Shown here piece after piece: positions 1 to 10,905 of a stretch of DNA of 64,000 nucleotides. Positions within the stretch are counted from its first letter, which is position 1. Every line of letters begins with the position of its first letter. Below the pieces are notes generated by a model. That model ran no database searches. It was not told the origin of the DNA and saw only the letters and a list, made by a program, of their open reading frames with translations. The stretch covers positions 37,798 through 101,797 of the forward strand of contig NZ_BMEV01000002.1 of assembly GCF_014637175.1 (NCBI RefSeq), written 5' to 3'. This stretch comes from Compostibacillus humi (lineage in GTDB: Bacteria > Bacillota > Bacilli > Bacillales > Amphibacillaceae). A program made the translations under genes and the position numbers.

Positions 1-1272
1 CGTGCCATTCCAGCCAAGCAAACGGTGAATTGTCATCGCGGGCAGTCCGGTGGATTCTGCCAGGCGTTTTGCCGCCCTCCCGGTAGGTGCGGCAAGCAGA
101 AAGGGATTTTTGCTTTGCTTCCCTTCCTCTAACTCAATCTGATGCACTTTCCGGTATACTTGCAAAATTCCTTTAATGACCGTCGTTTTCCCCGTACCAG
201 GACCTCCGGTGAGAATCATCATTTTCGAATGAATCGCTTTTTGAATCGCCTCAAATTGTTCTCTACCGTAACTGATGACTTCTTGTTCCTCGATTTCTCC
301 GATCATTTTCATTAGTTCTGCCAGGGGAATTTCTACTTCCAATGGATGCTGCATTAATCTTTTCACATGGGAACTAAAGCCATCTTCTGCATAATAAAGC
401 GAAGGCAAATAAATTTTTCCTTCTCGTATGATCACTTTCTTTTCCTTATCTAACTGTTCCAGTATGTCGATAAGCTTTTTTTCATCGCCAATTTGCAGCA
501 AGTTCCCCATTTCCTGCAAACATTCCAGTATCGGCAAAAAGACATGACCATGTTGAACCGCCTGCTGGAGGACAAAAATACATCCGGCACCAATTCGGGT
601 CGGGTGGTCAAAAGGAAGTCCATTTTTTACAGCGATTTCATCGGCAGTTTGAAATCCGAATCCTTCCACTTCAAAAACAATTTCGTACGGATCTTTTTCC
701 AGTTTTTCAAGAGCTTCCATTTTATATTCCTGATAAATTTTCTGTGCCATTTTTAAGCCGATATGGTATTTTCCTAAATAAAGCACTACTTGGTCAAACC
801 CTTGGTTCTCCCTTAGCTTTGCAATCAGTTTTTCTCCTGTCCCTTTTTTCAGTCCGGGAACCTTCTGCAAACAGTCAGGGTTTTCCATGATTTTTGTAAT
901 AGCGCCTTCACCTAATGTTTGGACAATTTTTTCCGCCGTTCTTTTTCCGATTCCCGGAAACAAATCACTGGATAAATAACCGATTAATCCAGCTGCTGTA
1001 TCCGGAATATGTTGGTGATACTTTTCCACCCGATATTGCATCCCGTATTTGGCGTGGCGTTCCAGTTCACCGTAAAAATAATAGGTGATGTTTTCTTGCA
1101 ATTTCGAAAAATATCCTTTGATGACGATCTCTTTCTCAGCGAAATCTTCTGTCGTTTCATCTATCCGAATTTTTGCAATGGAAAAATGTTCTGCTTCATC
1201 TGTATAAATCATATAAAGCAAATTTCCCCGGATATATTTCTCCTGTTCCACTGAAGGCCGAACTTTTTCCAT
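1..1272 (-). CDS. recD2: RecD2-type ATP-dependent DNA helicase, N-terminal part (runs off left edge)
   Basis: 5'-3' DNA helicase of the RecD2 (YrrC) branch of superfamily 1B, active in DNA repair without RecBC. About 424 codons are present from the start ATG at 1272; the C-terminal half lies outside the window. The N-terminal domain has a helix-hairpin-helix stretch (SSDLFPGIGKRTAEKIV, about residues 104-120) typical of RecD2. A Walker A motif GGPGTGKTTV follows at about residue 350, and a TGRAAKRL motif comes soon after. A GAGGT ribosome-binding site sits about 8 nt upstream. The gene begins 12 nt after the TPR gene, so the two are probably co-transcribed. Truncation is only by the window edge. 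Confidence 0.95.
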   Translation of the reverse strand, partial: MEKVRPSVEQEKYIRGNLLYMIYTDEAEHFSIAKIRIDETTEDFAEKEIVIKGYFSKLQENITYYFYGELERHAKYGMQYRVEKYHQHIPDTAAGLIGYLSSDLFPGIGKRTAEKIVQTLGEGAITKIMENPDCLQKVPGLKKGTGEKLIAKLRENQGFDQVVLYLGKYHIGLKMAQKIYQEYKMEALEKLEKDPYEIVFEVEGFGFQTADEIAVKNGLPFDHPTRIGAGCIFVLQQAVQHGHVFLPILECLQEMGNLLQIGDEKKLIDILEQLDKEKKVIIREGKIYLPSLYYAEDGFSSHVKRLMQHPLEVEIPLAELMKMIGEIEEQEVISYGREQFEAIQKAIHSKMMILTGGPGTGKTTVIKGILQVYRKVHQIELEEGKQSKNPFLLAAPTGRAAKRLAESTGLPAMTIHRLLGWNGT

Positions 1273-1284
1273 AAAAATACCTCA

Positions 1285-1947
1285 CTATTTATTCTTCATC
1301 GTTTCTTCTGCCGTTTGCTTTCCTTTTAACGCCAAGAGATGGTCTGGCTGGATTTCTATTGCTTTCTCAAAATGTGCAAGTGCCTCAGCATGATGTTCCC
1401 AAAAAAATTCGATAAGCCCATAATTATAATGGGCATCGGCATGATCCGGCTGAATCGATAATACTTTGTTGAAATAGACTGCAGCTTCTTCCAATTGATT
1501 GCATTGGGCTAATGATAAACCGTACTGGAACAAGTAATCAACATCCTGTTCATTTAATTCGGCTGCCCGCTGAAGATAGGGGAGAGCAAACCGGGACTGA
1601 CCCTGTTTTTGTAAGGAAAGCCCGATCATGTAATAGACATCTCCATCGTTCATCCCTTTTTCCATCGCTTTCATAAAATAGGTTCGGGCCCGGTCAAAAT
1701 TTTCCAGTTCAAAATAAACGTTTCCAAGTCCGTAGTAGGCAGAAACCGCATTATCGTCCAAGGAGATAGCCTTATTAAAAAATCGTTCGGCTTTCTCATA
1801 TTGTTCAATGCGCAATAATAAGTTTCCAAAATTAATATAGCCTACCGGGTTTTCCGGCTCCTCCTCAATGACATCGTTAAACATTTTTGCCGCATCTTCG
1901 TATCGCTGCTCCTGCATAAATTGAATTCCTTGTCTATTTTTATCCAT
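1285..1947 (-). CDS. yrrB: Tetratricopeptide repeat protein (YrrB-like)
   Basis: A 220-residue protein made almost entirely of about six TPR units, with recurring signatures such as GLGNVYFELENFDRA and HYNYGLIEFFWEHHAEA. It has no signal peptide or catalytic motif, so it is probably a cytoplasmic protein-protein interaction scaffold. The position between mnmA and recD2 matches yrrB of B. subtilis, whose exact role is not established. The reading frame opens earlier at a TTG (1962), but a GAGGAGAGG ribosome-binding site is correctly spaced only for the ATG at 1947, which is chosen here. It starts 11 nt after mnmA ends. Confidence 0.9.
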   Translation of the reverse strand: MDKNRQGIQFMQEQRYEDAAKMFNDVIEEEPENPVGYINFGNLLLRIEQYEKAERFFNKAISLDDNAVSAYYGLGNVYFELENFDRARTYFMKAMEKGMNDGDVYYMIGLSLQKQGQSRFALPYLQRAAELNEQDVDYLFQYGLSLAQCNQLEEAAVYFNKVLSIQPDHADAHYNYGLIEFFWEHHAEALAHFEKAIEIQPDHLLALKGKQTAEETMKNK

Positions 1948-1958
1948 CGTCCCTCTCC

Positions 1959-4225
<2,267 letters not shown>

Positions 4226-4251
4226 TGTTCATTCCCTTTCTTCGTAAACTA

Positions 4252-4671
4252 CTAAATATAAAACATGTACGACTGATTTTCATCCCCATTGTCATGGTTT
4301 GCCAAATCTTCTAACGTTGTCTGTTCCAAAACACTTTTAACCGCATCCCGGATCCGTTTCCACAATTCCTGCTGTGCCGGCTTCTCATTTTCAATTCCTT
4401 CCACGAGAACAATCGGTCCTTCTAAAACATGAATAATATCCCCTGCAGTTATATCTTTTGCCTTCTTCGCCAAAACATAACCGCCATAAGCTCCCCGGAC
4501 ACTGCGGATTAAACCGGCATTTCTTAAAGGAGAAGCAAGCTGTTCCAAATAATGCTCTGACAGGTTATTGTCACTAGCTATCGATTTTAAGGAAATGGGG
4601 CCATCCCCCTCTTTTTTTGCCAGTTCGATCATAATCGTCAGACCGTATCTTCCTTTTGTTGATATTTTCAT
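4252..4671 (-). CDS. cymR: Rrf2-family transcriptional regulator CymR
   Basis: Rrf2-type winged-helix DNA-binding protein of 139 residues beginning MKISTKGRYGLTIMIELA. The Fe-S cysteine cluster of IscR-type members is missing: there are no cysteines in the central loop. This fits CymR, the master repressor of cysteine and sulfur metabolism, which senses cysteine supply through complex formation with CysK. It lies 26 nt upstream of iscS and is likely the first gene of a cymR-iscS-mnmA operon. It is divergent from rarA. Confidence 0.93.
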   Translation of the reverse strand: MKISTKGRYGLTIMIELAKKEGDGPISLKSIASDNNLSEHYLEQLASPLRNAGLIRSVRGAYGGYVLAKKAKDITAGDIIHVLEGPIVLVEGIENEKPAQQELWKRIRDAVKSVLEQTTLEDLANHDNGDENQSYMFYI

Positions 4672-4720
4672 AACTTTAGCACCTCTTATCTACAATTCAC
4701 ATTACCCTACAATACTAGTT

Positions 4721-4749
4721 ATTATAGCATGAATCGTATTGTTCTTGCA
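4721..4749 (-). promoter_or_regulatory. Probable sigma-A promoter of cymR-iscS-mnmA
   Basis: A perfect TATAAT (4721-4726 on the complement) lies about 50 nt upstream of the cymR start. The matching -35 position (TGCAAG) is poor, so the promoter may depend on an activator or be weak. The -10 is the main support. Confidence 0.5.
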
Positions 4750-4805
4750 TTTGTCCCGGATTGGAATTAAGCTTAATTAAAGATACTATTAAAAGGAAGA
4801 TGGCA

Positions 4806-6080
4806 ATGAAACAACCTCTTGCATTCCGGATGCGCCCGACCCATATTAACGAAATTATCGGACAGAAACACCTGGTCGGGGAAGGAAAAATCCTGTCGCG
4901 GATGGTTCAGGCTAACCGGCTGGCATCCATGATTCTATTCGGACCTCCGGGAACCGGGAAAACGTCTTTAGCCGTCGCTCTTGCTAAAACTTTAGGCTTA
5001 AAGGCTAAAATGCTTAATGCGGTTACCGATAAAAAAAAGGATATGGAAATTGCCGTGGAAGAAGCAAAATTTACCGGCAATCTCGTTTTAATTTTAGATG
5101 AAGTTCACCGGCTGGATAAAGGAAAGCAGGATTTCTTGCTTCCCCACTTGGAAAACAATTTAATCACATTAATCGGCTGTACAACAAGCAATCCGTACCA
5201 TTCTATCAATCCGGCCATCCGAAGCCGGTGTCATCTCTTTGAATTGCATCCTTTAACGAAAGATGATGTGATGGAAGCGTTGCTGCGTGCACTCCATGAT
5301 AAGGAAAATGGATATGGCGATAAATCGATTGATATTTCCGAGGAAGCGCTGGAACACTTTGCCTTCGCTTCCGGCGGAGATTTAAGGGCAGCGTTAAACG
5401 GTTTAGAATTGGCGGTTGCATCCACCCCGCCGGATTCAGAAGGGACGATCTCCATCGATCTTCCCATCGCCGAGGAGTGTATGCAAAAGAAGAGCTTCTC
5501 CCATGATAAAGATGGAGATGCCCATTATGATGTATTGTCCGCTTTTCAAAAATCGATTCGCGGAAGTGATGTCGATGCGGCGTTACATTATTTGGCAAGA
5601 TTAATTGAAGCTGGTGATTTAGACAGTATTGCCCGCAGACTCATCGTTACAGCCTACGAAGATATCGGCCTTGCCAACCCCCAGGCTGGACCGCGCGCCC
5701 TTGCTGCTGTAGAAGCTGCCGAGCGACTCGGATTTCCTGAAGCCAGGATTCCGCTAAGCGTCGCCTTAATTGAGCTCTGTCTGTCGCCAAAATCAAATTC
5801 CGCATACAAAGCATTAGATGCGGCCATCTCAGATGTTCGGAACGGTCTTGCAGGTGAAATCCCGAAACATTTAAAAGATGCGCATTACAAAGGGGCGGAA
5901 AAATTAGATAGAGGAATAGGTTATAAATATCCCCACGATTTTGACAGCAGCTGGGTGGATCAGCAATATTTGCCGGACTCTATTAAAAATAAACAATACT
6001 ACTATCCAAAAAACTCTGGTAAATTCGAGCAATCTTTGAAACAAGTCTATGATAAAATTCGTTCGCAAAAAAAGAATTAA
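4806..6080 (+). CDS. rarA: Replication-associated recombination protein RarA (MgsA), AAA+ ATPase
   Basis: Clamp-loader-like AAA+ ATPase acting at stalled replication forks. Walker A GPPGTGKT is at residues 46-53 and Walker B DEVHR at 98-102; the C-terminal region has the MgsA tetramerisation signature (YEDIGLANPQAGPRAL). Length from this ATG is 424 residues (B. subtilis RarA 422). In-frame starts at 4761 (TTG) and 4800 (ATG) exist. The AAAAGGA at 4791-4797 is 8 nt before 4806, and family members begin with KPLAFRMRP, which fixes the start. It is divergent from cymR. Confidence 0.95.
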   Translation: MKQPLAFRMRPTHINEIIGQKHLVGEGKILSRMVQANRLASMILFGPPGTGKTSLAVALAKTLGLKAKMLNAVTDKKKDMEIAVEEAKFTGNLVLILDEVHRLDKGKQDFLLPHLENNLITLIGCTTSNPYHSINPAIRSRCHLFELHPLTKDDVMEALLRALHDKENGYGDKSIDISEEALEHFAFASGGDLRAALNGLELAVASTPPDSEGTISIDLPIAEECMQKKSFSHDKDGDAHYDVLSAFQKSIRGSDVDAALHYLARLIEAGDLDSIARRLIVTAYEDIGLANPQAGPRALAAVEAAERLGFPEARIPLSVALIELCLSPKSNSAYKALDAAISDVRNGLAGEIPKHLKDAHYKGAEKLDRGIGYKYPHDFDSSWVDQQYLPDSIKNKQYYYPKNSGKFEQSLKQVYDKIRSQKKN

Positions 6081-6081
6081 G

Positions 6082-6111
6082 GTATAAATTCAGCTCCTTA
6101 CGGCAACAATA
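6082..6111 (+). promoter_or_regulatory. Sigma-F-type promoter upstream of rsfA
   Basis: GTATA (6082-6086), a 15-nt spacer, then GGCAACAATA (6102-6111). Every defined position of the forespore sigma-F consensus (GYATA, 15-16 nt, GGNNANAHTR) is matched. It begins two bases after the rarA stop codon and is oriented toward rsfA, whose family is forespore-expressed. Predicted transcription starts near 6117, leaving a leader of about 170 nt. Confidence 0.7.
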
Positions 6112-6145
6112 AGTAGTACCAATTTGGATTCATAATCAAAATAGA

Positions 6146-6239
6146 ATTTACAGTCAGAATACTAGTTAATGAAATCTCTGGATGCATAACAATTGTCCCA
6201 ATTGCCAGCAATGGAAATCAAAACTAGCTGACTGTAAAT
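6146..6239. repeat. 12+6 bp inverted repeat in the rsfA leader
   Basis: ATTTACAGTCAG (6146-6157) and CTGACTGTAAAT (6228-6239) are perfect inverted copies. The pairing continues, after a 4-nt bulge, with CTAGTT (6162-6167) and AACTAG (6222-6227). The internal loop is 54 nt. No U-tract follows, so it is not an intrinsic terminator. It could be a leader RNA structure, an operator pair, or a miniature element with terminal inverted repeats. Confidence 0.7.
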
Positions 6240-6287
6240 CAAAGAAGGAATCTTCTGTAATGCTACTAGATAAAGGAGTTGAACGAA

Positions 6288-6929
6288 ATGGCAAAAGTCA
6301 GACAAGATGCCTGGTCCCATGAAGATGATTTATTGCTTGCAGAAACGGTGCTGCGGCATATCCGGGAAGGCAGTACGCAATTAAATGCTTTTGAGGAAGT
6401 TGGCGACAAATTAAATCGTACATCCGCCGCCTGCGGTTTTCGCTGGAATGCAGAGGTGCGGCAGAGGTATCAAAGCGCCATTGAACTTGCAAAACGCCAG
6501 CGAAAAGAGAAAAAGCGGGCAATGGCTAAACAATCGCAAAAGTGGAAAAAACCAGCAATTTCCCTCAGTAGTGATATAGATTCAGGAACGGGTTCAGAAA
6601 ATCCGCCTGTCATTACGATAGATACTGTTATTCATTTTTTAAAAGAGCTAAAAAAAGAATATCAAGTATCGAACCAATCAAAAACTACATTGGAACAGTT
6701 CCAAAAGGAAAATGAAACTTTAAAGCAGAAAATTTCCGAATTGGAAAAAGAACTTAAAGTAAAAGAAAAAGAATTAACAACAATGAGAGAAGATTACCAG
6801 ACTTTTATTCAAATTATGGAACGGGCTAGAAAGATGACCGTTTTTGAAGACCATGGAACGATGAAAGCCCCAACGTTCCGCATGGACAAAAACGGCAATT
6901 TGGAACAGGTAGCAAATAGCACAAATTAA
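6288..6929 (+). CDS. rsfA: RsfA-family prespore transcriptional regulator
   Basis: A 213-residue protein of the RsfA/YlbO family. The N-terminal Myb/SANT-like DNA-binding domain (about residues 3-65) begins [18 protein letters not shown] and includes [12 protein letters not shown] basic stretch follows, then a Lys/Glu-rich coiled coil (about 130-180). RsfA modulates part of the sigma-F regulon in the forespore of B. subtilis. The ATG at 6288 has AAAGGAG 9 nt upstream; an in-frame TTG at 6279 abuts that site and is rejected. A sigma-F-type promoter and a terminator make it a monocistronic unit. Paralogues exist, so orthology to rsfA itself is inferred. Confidence 0.85.
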   Translation: MAKVRQDAWSHEDDLLLAETVLRHIREGSTQLNAFEEVGDKLNRTSAACGFRWNAEVRQRYQSAIELAKRQRKEKKRAMAKQSQKWKKPAISLSSDIDSGTGSENPPVITIDTVIHFLKELKKEYQVSNQSKTTLEQFQKENETLKQKISELEKELKVKEKELTTMREDYQTFIQIMERARKMTVFEDHGTMKAPTFRMDKNGNLEQVANSTN

Positions 6930-6935
6930 GAGCAG

Positions 6936-6972
6936 CGACTGGATAGAAAGAATTATCCAGTCGTTTTTATTT
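6936..6972 (+). terminator. Intrinsic terminator of rsfA
   Basis: 10-bp stem CGACTGGATA (6936-6945) with TATCCAGTCG (6954-6963), 8-nt loop, followed by TTTTTATTT. It starts 7 nt after the rsfA stop codon. Confidence 0.9.
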
Positions 6973-6974
6973 GT

Positions 6975-7001
6975 AAAAAAAGAACCCTCCTGGAGGGTTC
7001 T
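6975..7001 (-). terminator. Intrinsic terminator of the 6S RNA gene
   Basis: On the minus strand AGAACCCTCC pairs with GGAGGGTTCT and is followed by six or more U. It converges with the rsfA terminator. Confidence 0.85.
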
Positions 7002-7020
7002 AAAGATTCCATTCCTATGT

Positions 7021-7206
7021 ACAAATCCCGATATGCCGTCTATTCGTATCGTTTTGATCCCGCTCTTGGCAGGTGGGTGCCCTGTTTTATGTTTATTATG
7101 CTTCCGCTGAAAGCTGCGGCCTGCATGCAACATAAAAACTGCAGGCTCCCTTTGTTAATGGTGTTCGGTCAATTACTTTACGATAGACGCACAAATCAGG
7201 ATTTGT
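7021..7206 (-). ncRNA. ssrS: 6S RNA (RNA polymerase-binding regulatory RNA)
   Basis: A region of about 186 nt without a conserved ORF that folds as a long double-stranded RNA. The 5' end ACAAATCCTGAT (from 7206) pairs over 12 bp with the 3' end ATCGGGATTTGT (to 7021). Next inside, CGTCTATCGTA pairs with TACGAATAGACG with one bulge. An unpaired central bubble follows, then an apical arm in which GTTTTTATGTT pairs with AACATAAAAC. This is the 6S architecture that mimics an open promoter. It has its own promoter and terminator. B. subtilis bsrA also lies next to aspS. Assignment rests on structure and synteny; no covariance search was run. Confidence 0.8.
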
Positions 7207-7227
7207 AGTACGATAAAATATCGTACT
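7207..7227. repeat. Perfect 9-bp palindrome with 3-bp centre over the 6S promoter
   Basis: AGTACGATA, AAA, TATCGTACT. It covers the predicted -10 of the 6S RNA gene and has no U-tract in either direction, so it looks more like a dimeric-protein operator than a terminator. Confidence 0.7.
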
Positions 7228-7237
7228 GCTTTGTAAA
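7210..7237 (-). promoter_or_regulatory. Probable 6S RNA promoter
   Basis: TTTACA (7232-7237 complement), 16-nt spacer, TATCGT (7210-7215 complement). The predicted start is near 7203-7206, where the 6S closing stem begins. The -10 lies inside the 21-bp palindrome at 7207-7227. Confidence 0.5.
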
Positions 7238-7325
7238 TTTATCTTAACATACGAGATTCCCTTTTTCAATAATTCCTGTATGAAAAGATGCGTCCTCTTT
7301 TGTTACATTTCCATTACACGGATGG

Positions 7326-9095
7326 TTAATCATTTTTTACTTTAATGCCGATTGCCAGTTCATCCAATTGGGCATTGCTGACTTGGCTTGGCGCCTCTGT
7401 CAATAAATCCGATGCGGATGCCGTTTTCGGGAATAAAATTGTATCCCTGATGTTCGTCGTTCCGGCTAGAAGCATAATAATTCGGTCAAGACCGAGGGCA
7501 ATTCCGCCGTGGGGAGGAGCGCCATATTCCAAGGCATCGAGAAGGAAACCAAACTGCTCCCTTGCCGTTTCTTCCGTAAAGCCCAGCACTTTAAACATTT
7601 TATTTTGCACGTCCCGCTGGTAAATTCTAATGGATCCTCCTCCCAATTCATACCCGTTTAACACAAGGTCATAAGCGTTCGCTTTTACGCTTCCAGGATC
7701 CGTTTCTAATTTGTCTATATCTTCTTCCTGTGGAGAGGTAAATGGATGGTGAGCGGCATAATACCGGCCTTCTTCTTCATCATATTCCAATAATGGCCAA
7801 TCTGTAACCCACAGGAAATTAAATTTTTCCTCATCAATTAATTGCAGTTCTTTGCCTAATTTCAGCCGCAATGCACCTAAACTTTCGTATACGACAGCTG
7901 GTTTGTCTGCAACGAACAGCAGTAAATCCTCGTTTTCTCCATCCGCTTTTGCAGATATTGCTTCCAGTTCTTCAGCTGACAGAAACTTGGCTATCGGCCC
8001 TTTAAACTGGTCTTCTTCCAGTTTAATCCAGGCCAGCCCTTTTGCACCGTAAATTTTTACGAAGTCAGTAAGCTTATCAATATCCTTCCTCGAAAAATCA
8101 CTTGCAGCACCTTTCACGTTTAATAAGCTTACTTTGCCGCCTTCTGCTACTGCATTGCGAAAGACCTGAAACGAAGAATTTTTCACGATGTCGCTTACAT
8201 GAATCAGTTCCAGTCCAAACCTTGTATCCGGCTTGTCCGAACCAAATCGTTCCATTGCTTCGGCATAGCTGATACGCGGCAGCGGCAATTCAATATCGAC
8301 TCCCTTTACCTCTTTCCATACATGCTGCATCATTCTTTCTGTCATATCCATAATGTCATCGCTCGACATAAAAGAAGTTTCAATATCAATCTGAGTAAAT
8401 TCCGGCTGTCGGTCTGCCCTTAAGTCTTCATCACGGAAGCATCTTGCAATTTGATAATATTTTTCAAATCCGCTCACCATAATTAGCTGTTTAAATAATT
8501 GCGGCGATTGGGGCAGCGCGTAAAATTCTCCCGGGTGTATCCGGCTCGGTACTAAATAATCTCTCGCACCTTCAGGCGTGCTCTTCGTCAATATCGGAGT
8601 TTCCATCTCGAAGAACCCTTCCTGATTGAGAAAGCTGCGTACAGCCTGGGTTGTTTTATGCCGCAAAATAATCACTTCTTGCAATGGTTTTCTCCGCAAA
8701 TCAATATAGCGGTATTTCAGACGCAAATCTTCGGACACATCGGTGTCATCACTAATCGTAAAAGGCGGTGTCTTCGCCTTATTTAGTACGCGGATTGACT
8801 GTGCAACAACTTCTACTTTTCCTGTCGGCAAGTTGGGATTAACCGTTTCCTCGCTTCTTGCCACAACCCGCCCTCTTATTTCAACGACGTATTCAGAACG
8901 GATGTTTTCCGCCACTTCCAAGGCATCCTTTGACTCATCCGGGTTAAACACTACCTGAATAATACCGGAAATGTCCCGCAAGTCGATAAAGATTAATCCG
9001 CCTAAATCCCGCCGTTTTTGGACCCAGCCTTTTAACAGCACTTCTTCATTAATCTGTGAATCGGTTATCGTTCCTGCATGAATTCTCTTAAGCAT
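7326..9095 (-). CDS. aspS: Aspartyl-tRNA synthetase
   Basis: Class IIb synthetase, 589 residues, bacterial type. It has an N-terminal OB-fold anticodon-binding domain ([19 protein letters not shown]), class II motif 2 ([18 protein letters not shown]), a GAD insertion domain and motif 3 ([13 protein letters not shown]). The ATG at 9095 lies inside the 3' end of hisS (8-nt overlap) with a strong GGAGGT. Its expression should follow hisS under the upstream T-box. Whether it is discriminating (no Asn charging) cannot be judged by eye. Confidence 0.98.
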   Translation of the reverse strand: MLKRIHAGTITDSQINEEVLLKGWVQKRRDLGGLIFIDLRDISGIIQVVFNPDESKDALEVAENIRSEYVVEIRGRVVARSEETVNPNLPTGKVEVVAQSIRVLNKAKTPPFTISDDTDVSEDLRLKYRYIDLRRKPLQEVIILRHKTTQAVRSFLNQEGFFEMETPILTKSTPEGARDYLVPSRIHPGEFYALPQSPQLFKQLIMVSGFEKYYQIARCFRDEDLRADRQPEFTQIDIETSFMSSDDIMDMTERMMQHVWKEVKGVDIELPLPRISYAEAMERFGSDKPDTRFGLELIHVSDIVKNSSFQVFRNAVAEGGKVSLLNVKGAASDFSRKDIDKLTDFVKIYGAKGLAWIKLEEDQFKGPIAKFLSAEELEAISAKADGENEDLLLFVADKPAVVYESLGALRLKLGKELQLIDEEKFNFLWVTDWPLLEYDEEEGRYYAAHHPFTSPQEEDIDKLETDPGSVKANAYDLVLNGYELGGGSIRIYQRDVQNKMFKVLGFTEETAREQFGFLLDALEYGAPPHGGIALGLDRIIMLLAGTTNIRDTILFPKTASASDLLTEAPSQVSNAQLDELAIGIKVKND

Positions 9096-10374
9096 CTGTT
9101 TGACCTCCTACAAGCAGCCTTTGCATCGTTTCTGAAAGGGTATTTAAAGGTATTTCCCTTTGTTCTCCCGTATCCATTGATTTTACCGTTATTTTTTGTT
9201 CTTGTAATTCTTCATCCCCTAGTATGAGGACAAATTTGGCCTGGTAACGGTCGGCAGCTTTCAGCTGACCTTTCATTTTCCGGTTTAAATAATCCTGATC
9301 CGTCTGAATGCCCATGGAACGCAATTCGCGGACAACTCTGGCAGCTTCTTCTTTCGCTTCATCTCCGACCGCAACGACAAAGCAATCCAGCCGTTCGTCT
9401 ATCGGAATGGAAATATCCTCCGCCTCCAATGCCATCATAAGTCTTTCCATTCCCATGCCGAATCCGATGGCAGGTGTTTCCGGTCCGCCCAATTCTTCAA
9501 TCAGACCGTTATATCTTCCGCCGCCGGCCAAAGTCGTAATGGCGCCAAATCCATCCGCATCGCTCATTATTTCAAAAGTAGTATGATTGTAATAATCTAA
9601 GCCGCGGACAAGGGTCGGGTCCACTTCGTACTCTATACCGATTTTCGTTAAGTATTTTTTCACTTGTTCAAAATATTCCTTTGACTCTTCATTTAAATAA
9701 TCCAGTATTGAAGGAGCAGTTTTCATCGCAGGATGGTTATGATCTTTTTTGCAATCCAATACCCGCAACGGGTTTTGCTCCAGACGGGATTGACAATCTT
9801 CACAAAGTTCGCTTCGCACTGGCGTAAAATGTTTAACCAAAGCATTTCGATGTTCCACTCTGCTTTCCTGGTCGCCTAACGAATTTATCACTAATTTTAT
9901 AGATTTTAGTCCCAGTTCCTTATATACTGTCATTGCCAAGTCAATGACTTCCGCATCAACACTCGGGTCGTCACTGCCGAGAACTTCCACACCAAATTGG
10001 TTTAATTGCCGCATTCTTCCCTTTTGCGGACGTTCATAGCGGAACATTTGCGCTAAGTAATACAATTTAACCGGCTGGTTCGCCTCGCCATAGAGCTTAT
10101 ATTGTACAAAGGCCCGGGAAACCGACGCTGTTCCTTCTGGTCTTAACGTAATGCTGCGTCCGCCCCGGTCTTCAAATGTATACATTTCCTTTTGGACAAT
10201 ATCCGTCGTATCGCCTACCCCTCTCTGGAATACTTCCGTATGTTCAAATACAGGGGTGCGAATTTCATGATAGTTGTATCTTCGGCAAATATCCTTTATT
10301 TTATTTTCTACATATTGCCACCGTTTTGTATCCTTCGGCAATAAGTCTGCCGTTCCCCTAGGGGCTTTCATCAT
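9088..10374 (-). CDS. hisS: Histidyl-tRNA synthetase
   Basis: Class II synthetase of 428 residues beginning [13 protein letters not shown]. Class II motif 2 region ([19 protein letters not shown]), the histidine-specific motifs [14 protein letters not shown] and AGGGRYNGL, and a C-terminal anticodon-binding domain are all visible. GAGGAGG is 7-8 nt before the first ATG. First gene of hisS-aspS, preceded by a T-box leader and a sigma-A promoter. Confidence 0.98.
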   Translation of the reverse strand: MMKAPRGTADLLPKDTKRWQYVENKIKDICRRYNYHEIRTPVFEHTEVFQRGVGDTTDIVQKEMYTFEDRGGRSITLRPEGTASVSRAFVQYKLYGEANQPVKLYYLAQMFRYERPQKGRMRQLNQFGVEVLGSDDPSVDAEVIDLAMTVYKELGLKSIKLVINSLGDQESRVEHRNALVKHFTPVRSELCEDCQSRLEQNPLRVLDCKKDHNHPAMKTAPSILDYLNEESKEYFEQVKKYLTKIGIEYEVDPTLVRGLDYYNHTTFEIMSDADGFGAITTLAGGGRYNGLIEELGGPETPAIGFGMGMERLMMALEAEDISIPIDERLDCFVVAVGDEAKEEAARVVRELRSMGIQTDQDYLNRKMKGQLKAADRYQAKFVLILGDEELQEQKITVKSMDTGEQREIPLNTLSETMQRLLVGGQTDA

Positions 10375-10411
10375 TCGAATTACCTCCTCAATATATGTAT
10401 CCTAAATCACA

Positions 10412-10670
10412 TTGAAAAAACTCCCGTCCCTATAAAAGGGACGAGAGTTAACCCGCGTTGCCACCCTAGTTGATGCTTTTGGAGCATCCACTTTCACAGT
10501 TAACGCCTGCATACGTTTATACCTACTGCTATTTCGGCATAAATCCTCAGGAATGTCTTTCATTAGCCCTTTCTGGAAAATGCTTTCAGCCGCGGCATTT
10601 TCTCTCTAGACAGAGTCTGCTAATTACTCTTTCCTTCATCGGTATGTCGAATATACGTACTTTTTTAATG
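10412..10670 (-). promoter_or_regulatory. T-box riboswitch controlling hisS-aspS
   Basis: On the minus strand the conserved T-box AGGGTGGCAACGCGGGT is at 10467-10451. It is followed by a terminator (CGTCCC paired with GGGACG within a 12-bp stem, 10449-10419, then six U). Stem I upstream contains GAAAGACATTCC, giving a candidate specifier GAC (Asp; 10557-10555). The overlapping CAU is a His codon two bases further on. Uncharged tRNA would stabilise the antiterminator and raise synthetase expression. Confidence 0.95.
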
Positions 10671-10676
10671 ATTATT

Positions 10677-10705
10677 ATAATAAGCTTTCCACTGCAGATT
10701 GTCAA
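10677..10705 (-). promoter_or_regulatory. Sigma-A promoter of hisS-aspS
   Basis: TTGACA (10705-10700), 17-nt spacer, TATTAT (10682-10677), with transcription predicted near 10670, just before the T-box stem I. The -35 overlaps the stop codon of the upstream small ORF. Confidence 0.8.
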
Positions 10706-10875
10706 GACCGTTGTAATTTTTTCTTCAGCTTTTTCACTTCACCGATGGAAATTCCGAACTCTTCAGCAATTTCCATATAATTTGTCTGATCTTGCATCTC
10801 TACAAACTGGTGGAGATTTACGCCGAAAATATCCTTATTGTTGGCTGTATGATAATGTTTATCTTGCATACGCAT
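10702..10875 (-). CDS. Small HTH-like protein of 57 residues, function unknown
   Basis: Begins MRMQDKHYHTANNKDIFGVN. The second half (TNYMEIAEEFGISIGEVKKL) reads like the helix-turn-helix of sigma-factor region 4 or a resolvase, ending in a basic tail KKLKKKLQRS. AGGAGG is 8 nt before the ATG at 10875. It lies between hisS and a divergent amidase gene, where B. subtilis has a small uncharacterised gene (yrzK in my recollection; not verified). Its stop codon is part of the -35 of the hisS promoter. A real coding gene is likely from the ribosome-binding site and composition; the function is open. Confidence 0.7.
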   Translation of the reverse strand: MRMQDKHYHTANNKDIFGVNLHQFVEMQDQTNYMEIAEEFGISIGEVKKLKKKLQRS

Positions 10876-10905
10876 CGGGTCATCCTCCTTTAGTTATATC
10901 TATCT

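Noticed and set aside
4761..4805. N-terminal extension of rarA from TTG 4761
   Set aside because: The ribosome-binding site is spaced for 4806, and RarA proteins begin at (K)PLAFRMRP.
7017..7208. 63-codon plus-strand ORF at the 6S locus
   Set aside because: Antisense to a structured 6S RNA with its own promoter and terminator.
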